Positions 1-8,282 of a stretch of 64,000 bases of DNA are shown here, piece by piece. How positions within the stretch are numbered: position 1 is the first letter of the stretch; every line of letters starts with the position of its first letter. Under the pieces are notes generated by a model. The model searched no databases. It was not told where the DNA came from and saw nothing but the letters and a program-made list of their open reading frames with translations. Origin of the DNA: Nocardioides psychrotolerans. Its GTDB lineage: Bacteria > Actinomycetota > Actinomycetes > Propionibacteriales > Nocardioidaceae. Location: NCBI RefSeq assembly GCF_900113685.1, contig NZ_FOQG01000006.1:186001-250000 (forward strand), written 5' to 3'. The position numbers were made by a program, and so were the translations under genes.

Positions 1-144
1 CTGAGCAGTGGTCGGGTGAGCAAGACCATCGGGCTGCGCACCGCCCGGCACCTGTTCCACGTCCGCTCGTTGGCGGCGCCTGCCCTCGCCCAGCAGATCG
101 CCAGTGCTCTGGACCAGCTGCGCAAGAGACATCGGACCAGGTGA
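1..144 (+). CDS. C-terminal end of an unidentified protein (partial)
   Basis: The frame starting at base 1 is open for 47 codons to a TGA at 142-144. Its codons end in G or C almost throughout, as in real genes here, while the other frames do not show this. The encoded tail is basic and alanine-rich and ends in a run of Arg, Lys and His, with no motif I recognise. The gene begins before the window. It is followed by the alkB control region and is probably unrelated to that operon. Function unknown. Confidence 0.45.
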   Translation: MSSGRVSKTIGLRTARHLFHVRSLAAPALAQQIASALDQLRKRHRTR

Positions 145-176
145 TGGTCACCGCCTGACGTCGCACTCCGGAGAAC

Positions 177-232
177 TTTACAAACGTCAACCCCTTGTCA
201 ACCTCGTTTACAAACGCTACCTTCCTGTAAAC
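177..232 (+). promoter_or_regulatory. alkB promoter with overlapping palindromic operator
   Basis: TTGTCA at 195-200 and TACCTT at 218-223 are spaced 17 nt, a plausible housekeeping promoter. Overlapping it is a perfect inverted repeat, GTTTACA at 206-212 and TGTAAAC at 226-232, with a 13-nt spacer. The direct repeat TTTACAAACG occurs at 177-186 and again at 207-216, exactly 30 nt apart. A repressor bound here would cover the -10 region. The natural candidate is the TetR protein encoded as third gene of the operon; that link is inferred. A strong ribosome site AAGGAGG lies at 237-243. Confidence 0.6.
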
Positions 233-249
233 CAGCAAGGAGGCTGACG

Positions 250-1743
250 ATGGACATCCCCACCCAGACCCCTACCGCGATCCCCACCGAGAGCATCGCC
301 AACAGCACCGTCCCGTCCGGGTCGAGCGACCAGTGGACCGACAAGAAGCGCTACCTGTGGCTGATCGGGCTCGTGGTGCCCTCGCTCGCGTTCCTGGCCT
401 ACGGCCTGTGGCTCGCGACCGGGCTCGGCGCGTGGTTCTGGATCGGCCCGGTGGTGATCCTGGTGATCGTGCCCGCGATCGACCTGTTCTCCGGCCTCGA
501 CCGTTCCAACCCCCCCGACGAGGCCATCGAGGCGCTCGAGGCCGACGCCTACTACCGCTGGGTGACCTACCTCTTCCTGCCGATCCAGTACGTCGGGTTC
601 GTCGGCGCGATGTACCTCATCGCCCGCGGAGACCCGCTCGGCATCGGCGGCGACCTGACCGCATGGGACAAGGTCGGTCTGGCGCTAACCATCGGCTGCA
701 TCGGCGGCATCGGCATCAACACCGCCCACGAGCTCGGCCACAAGCGGGAGGCCAACGAGCGTTGGCTGTCCAAGATCGCCCTGGCCCAGAGCTTCTACGG
801 CCACTTCTACATCGAGCACAACCGTGGCCACCACGTGCGGGTCGCCACCCCCGAGGACCCCGCCTCCTCCCGCATGGGTGAGAGCTTCTACGCCTTCTGG
901 CCCCGCACCGTGGGCGGCTCACTCAAGAGCGCCTGGAACGTCGAGAAGAAGCGCTACGCCCGCCGCGACCAGCACCCCTTCCGCATCGGCAACGACGTGC
1001 TCAACGCCTGGGTGATGTCGGCCGTGCTGTTCGGTGGCGTGATCGCCTGGCTCGGTCTCGAGGTCGTCCCCTACCTGCTGCTCCAGGCTGTCATCGGCTT
1101 CTCGCTGCTCGAGGTCGTCAACTACATGGAGCATTACGGGATGCTGCGGCAGAAGGTCGGCAAGCCCGGCAAGGAGCGCTTCGAGCGTGTCGACCCGTCG
1201 CACTCGTGGAACTCCAACAACATCGCCACCAACGTGCTGCTCTACCACCTGCAGCGCCACAGCGACCACCACGCCAATCCGACCCGTCGCTACCAGACGC
1301 TGCGTGACTTCGAGGAGTCGCCGGTCCTGCCCACCGGCTACGCCGGCATGATCACCCTCGCGCTCTTCCCGCCCCTCTACCGCCGGGTGATGGACCCCCG
1401 GGTCCTCGCGCACTTCGACGGTGACCTGACCCGGGCCAACCTCCAGCCGGGCAAGCGGGACAAGCTCCTCGCGAAGTACCCGCCCCCGGTGACGCAGAGC
1501 GCGGAGGAGATCGCGGCCGAGCAGGCGTCAGCCGACGCGGCTGCCGCCCTGACGCCCGACGAGGTCATGGCCGCGCGCTGCCCCGGCTGCGGCCACACCT
1601 ACCAGGTCGAGGCCGGCAACGAGCTCCAGGGCTTCGCCGCCGGCACCGCCTGGTCGGACATCCCCGAGGACTGGTGCTGCCCCGACTGCGGGGTCCGCGA
1701 GAAGGTCGACTTCGTGCCCCTCACCTCGGTGGAGGCCCCGTGA
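250..1743 (+). CDS. alkB: Alkane 1-monooxygenase fused to rubredoxin
   Basis: This is a membrane non-haem di-iron hydroxylase that oxidises n-alkanes to 1-alkanols, with its own electron carrier attached. The N-terminal part has several hydrophobic segments and the AlkB histidine boxes: HELGHK at about residue 160, EHNRGHH at about 189 and LQRHSDHHA at about 334, with NYMEHYG between the last two. A linker of about 60 residues leads to a C-terminal rubredoxin domain with iron ligands C444, C447, C477 and C480 (CPGC and CPDC). ATG 250 has AAGGAGG 6 nt upstream. The stop overlaps the ferredoxin start by 4 nt. AlkB-rubredoxin fusions are known from actinobacteria such as Prauserella, Nocardioides and Dietzia. 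Confidence 0.96.
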   Translation: MDIPTQTPTAIPTESIANSTVPSGSSDQWTDKKRYLWLIGLVVPSLAFLAYGLWLATGLGAWFWIGPVVILVIVPAIDLFSGLDRSNPPDEAIEALEADAYYRWVTYLFLPIQYVGFVGAMYLIARGDPLGIGGDLTAWDKVGLALTIGCIGGIGINTAHELGHKREANERWLSKIALAQSFYGHFYIEHNRGHHVRVATPEDPASSRMGESFYAFWPRTVGGSLKSAWNVEKKRYARRDQHPFRIGNDVLNAWVMSAVLFGGVIAWLGLEVVPYLLLQAVIGFSLLEVVNYMEHYGMLRQKVGKPGKERFERVDPSHSWNSNNIATNVLLYHLQRHSDHHANPTRRYQTLRDFEESPVLPTGYAGMITLALFPPLYRRVMDPRVLAHFDGDLTRANLQPGKRDKLLAKYPPPVTQSAEEIAAEQASADAAAALTPDEVMAARCPGCGHTYQVEAGNELQGFAAGTAWSDIPEDWCCPDCGVREKVDFVPLTSVEAP

Positions 1744-1943
1744 AGATCGAGGTGGACCGTGACAGGTGCGAGGGGCTCGGTATGTGCGAGGCCATGGCCC
1801 ACCACTACTTCGAGGTCACGGAGACCGCGGACGGCGACGAGGTCATGTCGGTGCTCGACGACTCCCCGCCGGAGTCCGACCGGGCCCAGGTGTTCGCCGC
1901 CGTCCAGGCCTGCCCCGTCCTGGCGCTGACGCTCACGGGCTGA
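1740..1943 (+). CDS. Single-cluster ferredoxin, [3Fe-4S] type
   Basis: A 67-residue acidic ferredoxin. It has C-x5-C near residues 9-15 (RCEGLGMC) and a CP pair near the C-terminus (ACPVLAL). This spacing is typical of actinobacterial [3Fe-4S] or 7Fe-type small ferredoxins that serve P450s and other oxygenases. The GTG start at 1740 overlaps the alkB stop (GTGA), and the stop overlaps the ATG of the next gene (TGATG), so the three genes are probably co-translated. By position it may feed electrons to the fused rubredoxin or act with an unlinked reductase; no reductase gene lies in the window. Identification is firm, its partner is inferred. Confidence 0.88.
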   Translation: MKIEVDRDRCEGLGMCEAMAHHYFEVTETADGDEVMSVLDDSPPESDRAQVFAAVQACPVLALTLTG

Positions 1944-2533
1944 TGGTTACGCTGCTGGACGTGAGCCTGCCGCCCGTCGAGACCATGCGTGAGCGTGTGG
2001 TCGACGCAGCGGTCGGGCTCACGTCCGAGCTGGGCTGGTCGCACGTCACGATGGCCAAGCTGGCCGACGCCGTGGGGGTCAGCCGGCAGACGGTCTACAA
2101 CGAGATCGGCACCAAGGCCGGTCTCGCCGAGGCCATGATCTTGCGCGAGCTCGATCGTTTCATGGGCGTCGTGAGCGTGTCCTTCGACGCCCACCCCGAC
2201 GACCTCGTCGGCGCGATCCACGGCGCGTCGCAGACCGTCCTGGAGCTCGCCCACGGCAACCCGCTGCTGCACGCGGTCGTCTCGGCGACGCACGGCGCCG
2301 ACACCGAGCTCCTCCCGCTCCTTACCACCCACGCCGACTCCCTGCTGGTCGTGGCGAAGGGGGTCATCGCCGAGCGGATCGCGCCCTACGACCTGGACCT
2401 CGGCCCGGCCCGCCTCGACGCCGCCATCGACATGGTCGTGCGGGTGGTGCTGAGCCACGTCATGCAGCCCAGCGGGTCGCCCGAGGACACCGCCCGCGAC
2501 ATCGCCTGGATCTCCGAGCGCGTCCTGCGCTGA
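1943..2533 (+). CDS. TetR family regulator of the alkane operon (AlkX-like)
   Basis: A 196-residue protein. The N-terminal helix-turn-helix (residues about 20-60) contains VTMAKLADAVGVSRQTVYNE, followed by a TetR-type ligand-binding domain. The ATG at 1943 overlaps the ferredoxin stop. AlkB-rubredoxin genes in actinobacteria are often followed by a TetR gene whose product represses the operon until alkane oxidation products accumulate (AlkX in Dietzia). The palindrome at 206-232 is its likely target, which would give autoregulation. The gene ends directly before a perfect 18-bp hairpin. The family call is secure; the ligand and target are inferred. Confidence 0.88.
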   Translation: MVTLLDVSLPPVETMRERVVDAAVGLTSELGWSHVTMAKLADAVGVSRQTVYNEIGTKAGLAEAMILRELDRFMGVVSVSFDAHPDDLVGAIHGASQTVLELAHGNPLLHAVVSATHGADTELLPLLTTHADSLLVVAKGVIAERIAPYDLDLGPARLDAAIDMVVRVVLSHVMQPSGSPEDTARDIAWISERVLR

Positions 2534-2537
2534 GCCG

Positions 2538-2578
2538 AGTCGGCGCGATGTCGCAGCCCGTGCGACATCGCGCCGACT
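2538..2578 (+). repeat. Perfect 18-bp hairpin, dispersed element copy 1
   Basis: The arms at 2538-2555 and 2561-2578 are exact reverse complements around a 5-nt loop (GCCCG). They start with AGTCGGCGCGATG and the stem closes on TCGCA/TGCGA. The element lies 5 nt after the TetR stop, so it may end the alkane transcript, but no T-run follows. A second copy at 42285-42348 has the same core with a compensating base-pair change, and half a copy lies at 28958-28980. Confidence 0.85.
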
Positions 2579-2620
2579 GGGCAGGTCGGTGGGTCGGTGG
2601 GGCGCTCTAGAGTCACCTGC

Positions 2621-4024
2621 GTGAGCGACGCAGGTGCCAGCGGCGTACGGCTCGGCACACCGACGGGTCGCGCGGTCATCGCGGCCGCGGCCCTCGGCTC
2701 GGGCATGACGATGCTCGACGCGACGGTCGTCAACGTCGCGCTGCGCAGCATCGGGGAGGACCTCGACGCCAGCCTGGCCGAGCTGCAGTGGATCACCAAC
2801 GGCTACCTGCTGTCGCTGGCCAGCCTGATCCTGCTCGGCGGCTCGTTGGGCGACCGGTTCGGCCGGCGCCGGGTCTTCGTCGTCGGCACGGTGTGGTTCG
2901 CCGGGGCCTCGCTGCTGTGCGGGCTGGCCCCGACGCCGGAGGTGCTGATCCTGGCCCGCGTGCTGCAGGGGGTCGGCGGAGCGATGCTGACGCCGGGGAG
3001 CCTGGCGATGATCCAGGGCGCCTTCGCACACGAGGACAGGGCGCGGGCGATCGGGGCGTGGTCGGGCCTGGGCGGCATCGCCACGGCACTCGGCCCCTTC
3101 GTCGGCGGGGTGCTCATCGACTCGGCGTCATGGCGCTGGATCTTCCTGGTCAACGCACCGCTGGCCCTGGTGACGGTCGTCGTCGCGCAGCGGGCGGTGC
3201 CCGAGACCCGCGACCCCCACGCGTCGGCCCACCTCGACGTCACCGGAGCGTTGCTGGCGACCGCGGCGCTCGGCGGCACGACGTACGCCCTGATCCAGTG
3301 GGGCGGCCCCCTCGCGCCGTATGCCGGCGGGCTGGCCCTGCTCGCGGGTGCCGCGTTCATCCTGGTCGAGCGGCGCGAGCGGGAGCCGATGCTCGAGCTC
3401 AGCGTCTTCGCCGACCGCACCTTCAGCGCGGCCAACGCCATGACCCTGCTCGTCTATGCCGCGCTCGGCGCCATCCTCTTCTTCCTCACCCTGCAGCTGC
3501 AGACCGTCGGCGGCTACGGCGCGCTCGCCGCCGGGACGGCCACCTTGCCGATGACGGCGTGCCTGCTGCTGCTGGCGGCGCGAGGCGGAGAGCTCGGCGC
3601 TCGTCTGGGTCCGCGACTACCGCTGAGCCTCGGGCCGGTCGTGATGGCCGTCGGGACGCTGCTCCTGCTGCGGATCGGCGGCGACGTCGTCTACTGGCGC
3701 GACGTGCTGCCCGGCATCACCGTCTTCGGGCTCGGCCTGGCGCTGCTCGTCGCGCCGCTGACGGCCACGGTCCTCGCGGCGGCCTCCGACGAGCACGCCG
3801 GCATCGCGAGCGGCGTCAGCAACGCCGTCTCCCGCGCGGGCTAGCTGCTCGCGGTCGCCGCACTGCCGGTGGCGGTGGGCCTGGGAGGGGAGCAGTACGC
3901 CGACCCGGTCGCCCTCGACGCCGCCTACTCCTCCGCGATGCTCGTGTGCGCGGGGCTGCTGGTCGCCGGCGGCGCGTTGTCGTGGGTGACGATCCGCAAC
4001 CCCGCCTTCCTGCGCTTCGGGTGA
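2621..4024 (+). pseudogene. DHA2-type MFS drug exporter interrupted by in-frame TAG
   Basis: The reading frame from GTG 2621 encodes a 14-helix major facilitator of the drug:H+ antiporter-2 type. Visible hallmarks are the motif-A loop GGSLGDRFGRRR, the motif-C-like GGIATALGPFVGGVL and early MLDATVVNVAL. At 3842-3844 the frame meets TAG, yet the same frame runs on without a shift to TGA 4022-4024. It there encodes the expected last helices and a basic tail (LLAVAALPVAVGL then MLVCAGLLVAGGAL). The residue before LLAV is often Gln or Gly in relatives, so CAG to TAG is the simplest lesion. The truncated form would keep 407 of 467 codons and lose the final two helices. Confidence 0.85.
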
Positions 4025-4068
4025 TCGGAATCCGAAGGCGGCTCGGGTGACTGGTCCGTGGGTCTTGG

Positions 4069-4140
4069 GCGGCCGGTGTCGTGATCGACGACCACGATCA
4101 GGTGCTGGTGTCCGCGTTGGGAGGAGACGTCGACCCGTGG
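4069..4140 (-). mobile_element. Remnant of an ISL3-family transposase
   Basis: The minus strand here encodes VDVSSQRGHQHL followed by IVVVDHDTGR. This closely matches the ISL3 transposase core, in which VDE-x-SY-x-RGH-x-YLT-VVVDHDTGR holds the first catalytic Asp region. One residue (the Glu after VD) is missing and the similarity fades on both sides, so this is a scar rather than a gene. It fills the 180-nt gap between the broken MFS gene and the convergent VWA operon. I saw no terminal inverted repeats. Confidence 0.55.
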
Positions 4141-4203
4141 GGCGTCGCCTTCCAGGAAGCCCACGGATGAGTCATCAGGGCCACCATGGCGCCGACGTGG
4201 CAC

Positions 4204-4962
4204 TCACCAGGTGGGCACCGGGGGTGGGTCGTCGGGGTCGGGGCGGTCCTCGAGCTCCTGCTCGACCTGCTCCTGCTCGCGCCGCTCCTCCAGCGAGCGT
4301 CGGTCGCGCTCGTCGAGCCGTTGCTCCCGCTCCGCGAAGGTCTCATCCGGTGGCACCGCAGGAGCGGGCTCGGGGGCCGGGTCGGTGCGCGCGTCGATGA
4401 GCTTGGCGGCCAGTCGCGCGTCGATGACCTCGGCCGTGGCTCGGTCCTCCACCTGGCGCGCGGCGTCCGCCCGGTCGCTGTCGTCCTCGCCGTCACCGCT
4501 GTCCTCGCCGGTCGGTGGCTGGAGGGTGAGGCAGTCGGCGAGCGCCTCACGCCCCGCCGTCCAGGACGCCTCGGCGGCCACCCGACGCTCGGCCGACACA
4601 GCGTCCCCGATGGCCTCGTGGGCGAGCGCGAGGTTGCTGCGCACCGCGCACTCCCACGACTCCGGCACGTGCTCCAGGGCCACCTCGTAGGAGTCGACCG
4701 CGCCACCGAGGTCGCCACCCCGGTGGCGGGCGACGCCCTCGTCGAAGGGCGCGATCCAGCGCTCGAAGGGGTTGAGGAGCGCGTTGGTCGCGAAGCTGTC
4801 CCGCGCCGGCCCGAAGGCGCTGCGGGCATAGTTGTCCTGGCCCGACGACTCCGCCTGGAGCACCAGCGCGATCCGCCCCGAGACCAGCAGCAGGAGCAGC
4901 GCCGGCAGCACCCCGACGAGGTAGAGACGGTTGCGCGCGCGACGTCGCGTCGAGCTGGTCAC
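4204..4962 (-). CDS. Membrane-anchored TPR-like protein, last gene of the MoxR/VWA operon
   Basis: About 252 residues from GTG 4962, which overlaps the preceding VWA stop by 4 nt. There is a basic N-terminus, one hydrophobic segment at about residues 12-30 (LYLVGVLPALLLLLV), and then a helical region with two TPR-like stretches (GVARHRGGDLGGAVDSYEVA and AVRSNLALAHEAIGDAVSAE). The last third is strongly charged and low-complexity (Glu, Asp, Arg, Pro) and is probably disordered or coiled-coil. Tetratricopeptide partners (BatE/BatC type) commonly close Bat-type operons. The role is presumably to scaffold the envelope VWA proteins; this is inference from context. Confidence 0.75.
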   Translation of the reverse strand: MTSSTRRRARNRLYLVGVLPALLLLLVSGRIALVLQAESSGQDNYARSAFGPARDSFATNALLNPFERWIAPFDEGVARHRGGDLGGAVDSYEVALEHVPESWECAVRSNLALAHEAIGDAVSAERRVAAEASWTAGREALADCLTLQPPTGEDSGDGEDDSDRADAARQVEDRATAEVIDARLAAKLIDARTDPAPEPAPAVPPDETFAEREQRLDERDRRSLEERREQEQVEQELEDRPDPDDPPPVPTW

Positions 4963-5939
4963 GAGAGCGACCGTCGGGCATCGAGCAGCCGCCGCCAGTG
5001 TCGCCGCAGGTCGACGAGGACCAGCAGCAGCAGCGCCAGGGCGAGCACCCAGGTCAGCTCGAGGGCGACGGGAACCTCGCCTCCGGGGGCGGGGTCGCTG
5101 TGGCGGAAACGCTCGGCCCACGCAGCAGCGACGTCGTCGAGACCGCCGGGAGTGGTGCGGTGCAGGTAGGGGATCCCGAGCTCCCCGGCGACCGCGCGCA
5201 GGTTGATCTCGGCGAGGCGCGACCGGGCGTCCTGGCCGGTCCGGACGTCCTGGATCCAGCCGCTGTCGGGCTGGTCCTCGTCGGCGGGCATCCGGCCCCC
5301 GGCGACCGTCCCGTAGCCCAGCACCAGGCCGTCGTCCACGGCCGCCGCCAGGTCGGCGTACGACGCCTGGGCCTGGCGGTTGGTGTTCTCCCCGTCGCTC
5401 ATCAGGACGACGAGTCGCGGGCGGTCGGGCGCGCGCTGCCGCGCCTGGTCGAGGAGGTCGGTCAGCGTCTTGAGCGGTCGGTCGAGCCGCGAGCCGCTGC
5501 CGGCGAAGGGCCGCTCGCGACCGATCAGGGCGAGCGTGTCCGCGATCAGCGACCCATCCTGGGTCGAGGGGAGCTCGGTGGCGACCCGCCGCCCGAACGT
5601 CACGACGGTGAAGCGACCGGTGGGCAGGGCACCCACGAGGTCCGTGAGGTCGCGGCGTACGCCGTCCAGCCGCGACCGCCGGCCGTCCCAGTCGAGCGCT
5701 GACATCGAGGTGGTCCGGTCGATGACCACGACCACCTCGACCTGCGCCGCGCTGGTCGGGACCGGCTCGGTGCCGAGGCCGGGACGCAGGGCGATCGCGG
5801 CCAGCAGCAGCACCATGAAGGCGCGCAGGAGCCAGGCGCCGCGCTCGCTGCGCCGCGACCAGACGGCGCCGACGACCGTGACGGCGAGCAGCGAGAGCGC
5901 GCCGATCACGACCAGTGGGAGGTCGACCAGGGGGTTCAC
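4959..5939 (-). CDS. von Willebrand factor A domain membrane protein (BatA/BatB-like)
   Basis: About 326 residues, GTG start at 5939 overlapping the upstream gene by 4 nt. Two hydrophobic segments lie near the N-terminus (residues about 8-25 and 38-55) and one near the C-terminus (VLALALLLLVLVDL), with an external VWA domain between. The metal-ion-dependent adhesion site reads DRTTS rather than DxSxS, so the first Ser is Thr; a later MSDGEN matches the family DG motif. In Bat-type operons these proteins form membrane complexes with a MoxR ATPase. The substrate is unknown. Confidence 0.82.
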   Translation of the reverse strand: MNPLVDLPLVVIGALSLLAVTVVGAVWSRRSERGAWLLRAFMVLLLAAIALRPGLGTEPVPTSAAQVEVVVVIDRTTSMSALDWDGRRSRLDGVRRDLTDLVGALPTGRFTVVTFGRRVATELPSTQDGSLIADTLALIGRERPFAGSGSRLDRPLKTLTDLLDQARQRAPDRPRLVVLMSDGENTNRQAQASYADLAAAVDDGLVLGYGTVAGGRMPADEDQPDSGWIQDVRTGQDARSRLAEINLRAVAGELGIPYLHRTTPGGLDDVAAAWAERFRHSDPAPGGEVPVALELTWVLALALLLLVLVDLRRHWRRLLDARRSLS

Positions 5940-6910
5940 CGGCGCCTCCCGACCAGGGCTGCGCCGATGAGGAGGCCGAGGCCCCCGAGCGTGACCCAGA
6001 ACGGCGTGGCGGGGTCGTCGACGGCGATGTCCGTCGCCCGGGACTCCAGCCGCTCCCGCTCGAGCCGCTGGATCGCGCGCACCAGGTCGTCGACGGCGCC
6101 GTCGTCCTCGACCACGGTCATCTCCCCGCCGGTGGTCAGGGCGGCGTCGGCGAACTCACGGGCCCGCTCGTCCGACATGTTCGGCGTGCCGACCCCGTAG
6201 AGCACGACCTCGTCGCGGACGGCCTCCTGCGCGGCCTCGGGCAGCAGGAAGATCCCCGTGCCGAGGGGGTCGTTGTCGGAGGCGAGCACGACGGCCCGGC
6301 CGCGCTGCTCCCCGGACTCCTCGAAGCGCTGGAGGCACGACATCAGGCCGTCGCCGGTCTGGCTGGCGCGCGGGACCCTGGCCTCGGCGCCGGTGAAGTA
6401 GTCGAAGTCCCCGTCGGCGAAGGCCGCCTCGGCCTCGTCGAGCCGGTCGTCGACGTATTCGTAGTCGTCGGTCAGCGGGAAGATTGCCACCGAGGAGCCG
6501 CTGAAGATGGTGAGCCCAAGGCGCTCGCCGTCGAGCTCGGACAACAGCTGGCGGAAGCTGGCGACGACCTGGAGGTTCCACCGGTCCATCGATGCCGAGA
6601 CGTCGAGGCAGAGCATGATGTCGCGACCGTTGCGGTCCGGCTCGATCGTCACCGGCCGGGTGGGGCGGGCAGCGAGGAGCACCGTCCCGACCACCATGGC
6701 CGCGGCTCCGAGCGTCGCGAGCGCTGCGACCGCCTGCTCACGGCGGGCCAGGGACCGGAAGCGAGGCAGGCTCCTGAGCAGTGCGGTGTGGGCGACCAGC
6801 ACGCCGCCGCCCCCGGCACGCGTGCGCGGACGTCTGGCCCAGAGCAGCAGCAGCGCGAGGACCAGCACCGATAGCGACAGGGCCAGGACCGGCCAGCGGA
6901 GGTCGCTCAT
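5936..6910 (-). CDS. von Willebrand factor A domain membrane protein (first of two)
   Basis: 324 residues from ATG 6910, which overlaps the upstream stop (ATGA). The protein has an N-terminal hydrophobic helix, a second one at about residues 60-80, a VWA domain with canonical MIDAS DVSAS at about residues 100-104 and SGSS downstream, and a C-terminal helix (WVTLGGLGLLIGAALV) followed by three Arg. Two tandem VWA proteins with opposing MIDAS versions suggest a heteromeric complex. It is likely metal-binding and faces the outside of the cell. The family is certain, the biological job is not. Confidence 0.85.
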   Translation of the reverse strand: MSDLRWPVLALSLSVLVLALLLLWARRPRTRAGGGGVLVAHTALLRSLPRFRSLARREQAVAALATLGAAAMVVGTVLLAARPTRPVTIEPDRNGRDIMLCLDVSASMDRWNLQVVASFRQLLSELDGERLGLTIFSGSSVAIFPLTDDYEYVDDRLDEAEAAFADGDFDYFTGAEARVPRASQTGDGLMSCLQRFEESGEQRGRAVVLASDNDPLGTGIFLLPEAAQEAVRDEVVLYGVGTPNMSDERAREFADAALTTGGEMTVVEDDGAVDDLVRAIQRLERERLESRATDIAVDDPATPFWVTLGGLGLLIGAALVGRRR

Positions 6911-7404
6911 GGCAGCCAGTCCGAGACCAGCGCGCGGGCGTCGGCGAGGGCCGGGGCCAGTCGCTCGGCGGGCTCGCCCTGCGCGGCGGGAGAGAACTCC
7001 GGTGGGTAGACCAGTGCCACCACGTCGACGAGCCCCGAGGGACCTACGAGCCGGAGCTGCTCGAGGGTCAGGGGCCGGGCGTCGAGCGGGCCGGCGGCCG
7101 TGGCGAAGGAGCGGACGATCTCGCTGATCGCCTGGTGCGCGCCGCGCAGCGACAGCTCCGCGCGTCCCACCGACGCCTCGACCTCGTCCAGCCGTGCGAG
7201 GTGGCGGCGCCGGGTCTCGGCGAGCGCAGGGGTGCCGCGTCGGCCACCTGGTCGGCGCGCCCACCAGGTGACGCCGGCGTAGTAGAGGACGACCAGCACG
7301 ACCAGCAGGACGGCCAGCCAGGTCAGCCAGGGCGAGTACGACGTCGGCCCGGTCAGCCCCGTGGCCGCCAGCCCCGTGGCCGACGGCTCAGCGGCGGCGA
7401 GCAC
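6907..7404 (-). CDS. Single-pass membrane protein of the MoxR/VWA operon
   Basis: 165 residues from GTG 7404, overlapping the end of the DUF58 gene by 17 nt. It has a short N-terminal stretch, one strong transmembrane helix (WLAVLLVVLVVLYYAGVTWW) and a cytoplasmic domain of about 110 residues with an Arg/Glu-rich helix near LARLDEVEASVGRAEL. An uncharacterised gene in this slot, between DUF58 and the VWA genes, is usual in actinobacterial and proteobacterial versions of the operon (DUF4381-like position). No catalytic motif is visible. Confidence 0.7.
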   Translation of the reverse strand: MLAAAEPSATGLAATGLTGPTSYSPWLTWLAVLLVVLVVLYYAGVTWWARRPGGRRGTPALAETRRRHLARLDEVEASVGRAELSLRGAHQAISEIVRSFATAAGPLDARPLTLEQLRLVGPSGLVDVVALVYPPEFSPAAQGEPAERLAPALADARALVSDWLP

Positions 7405-8275
7405 GGCGGTGCCTCTCCAGGAGCCGGAACACCGCCGGGACGGCCGCCTCGTGGTCGGCGACGTGCTCGTGCGAGATGCCGAGCCGCGCGAGGCCCGCGG
7501 TGAGGTCCTGCGCGTCGGCGGCCAGCCGGCCGGCGTACTCCTCCTGGAGCCGTCGGTCGCCGTTCAGCCAGTCAGGCAGCGGTCCGCCGTGGTCGACATC
7601 GACGAGGCGGGGAAGGTCGTCGCGGGTCGGGTCGAGGTCGCCGAGCGTCACGACGAGCACCTCGTGCTGCGCCTGGGCCCGGTGCAGGAGGGTCCTCAAC
7701 CGGTCGTCGAGGACCTGGTCGTCGCAGACCACGACCATGATCGTGCGGCGCCGGCGGACGACCTGCGCCACGTGCTCGAGGACGGAGCCGAGGTCGGAGG
7801 CCGCGCCACCGCTGCTGATGGCGTCGTGCACGGCCCCGAGGGAGTGCTCCAGGCGCAGCTCGCCGCCGGAGGCCGGGCGGGAGCGACCACCCTGCGCGTC
7901 GCCGTAGGCCACGCCGACGAGGTCGCCGTGCCGGACGGCGAGCCAGCCGACGACCCCGGCGACGAAGACCGCGAGGTCCTGCTTGGGCACCAGCCGGTCG
8001 TTGACGGCCGCCATGCTGCGGCCGGTGGAGACGACCAGGAGCACGGTGTGCTTGCGGGTCGCGACGTAGCGCTTGACCAGCATCTGCCCGCTGCGTGCCG
8101 AGGCCTTCCAGTCGACGTCGCGCACGTCGTCGCCGCGCACGTAGGTGCGCAGGTCGTGGAGGTCGAGGGAGCGACCGACGTGGGTGGAGGCGTACTCGCC
8201 CTGGAGCACACCTCGGACCCGGCGGTGGGAGTGCAGGGCCAGCCGGGCCTTGATGCGGGGCAGGTGGGTGGTCAT
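7388..8275 (-). CDS. DUF58 domain protein, MoxR partner
   Basis: 295 residues, start 7 nt after the MoxR stop. The DUF58 signature is clear at residues about 35-70: GRSLDLHDLRTYVRGDDVRD and VDWKASARSGQ, followed by a VWA-like fold (VLLVVSTGRSM, where a MIDAS-type Asp is replaced). DUF58 proteins always accompany MoxR AAA+ ATPases and are thought to bridge the ATPase to the VWA proteins. There is no predicted membrane helix. Family assignment is strong. Confidence 0.88.
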   Translation of the reverse strand: MTTHLPRIKARLALHSHRRVRGVLQGEYASTHVGRSLDLHDLRTYVRGDDVRDVDWKASARSGQMLVKRYVATRKHTVLLVVSTGRSMAAVNDRLVPKQDLAVFVAGVVGWLAVRHGDLVGVAYGDAQGGRSRPASGGELRLEHSLGAVHDAISSGGAASDLGSVLEHVAQVVRRRRTIMVVVCDDQVLDDRLRTLLHRAQAQHEVLVVTLGDLDPTRDDLPRLVDVDHGGPLPDWLNGDRRLQEEYAGRLAADAQDLTAGLARLGISHEHVADHEAAVPAVFRLLERHRRARRR

Positions 8276-8282
8276 GCGGGCG

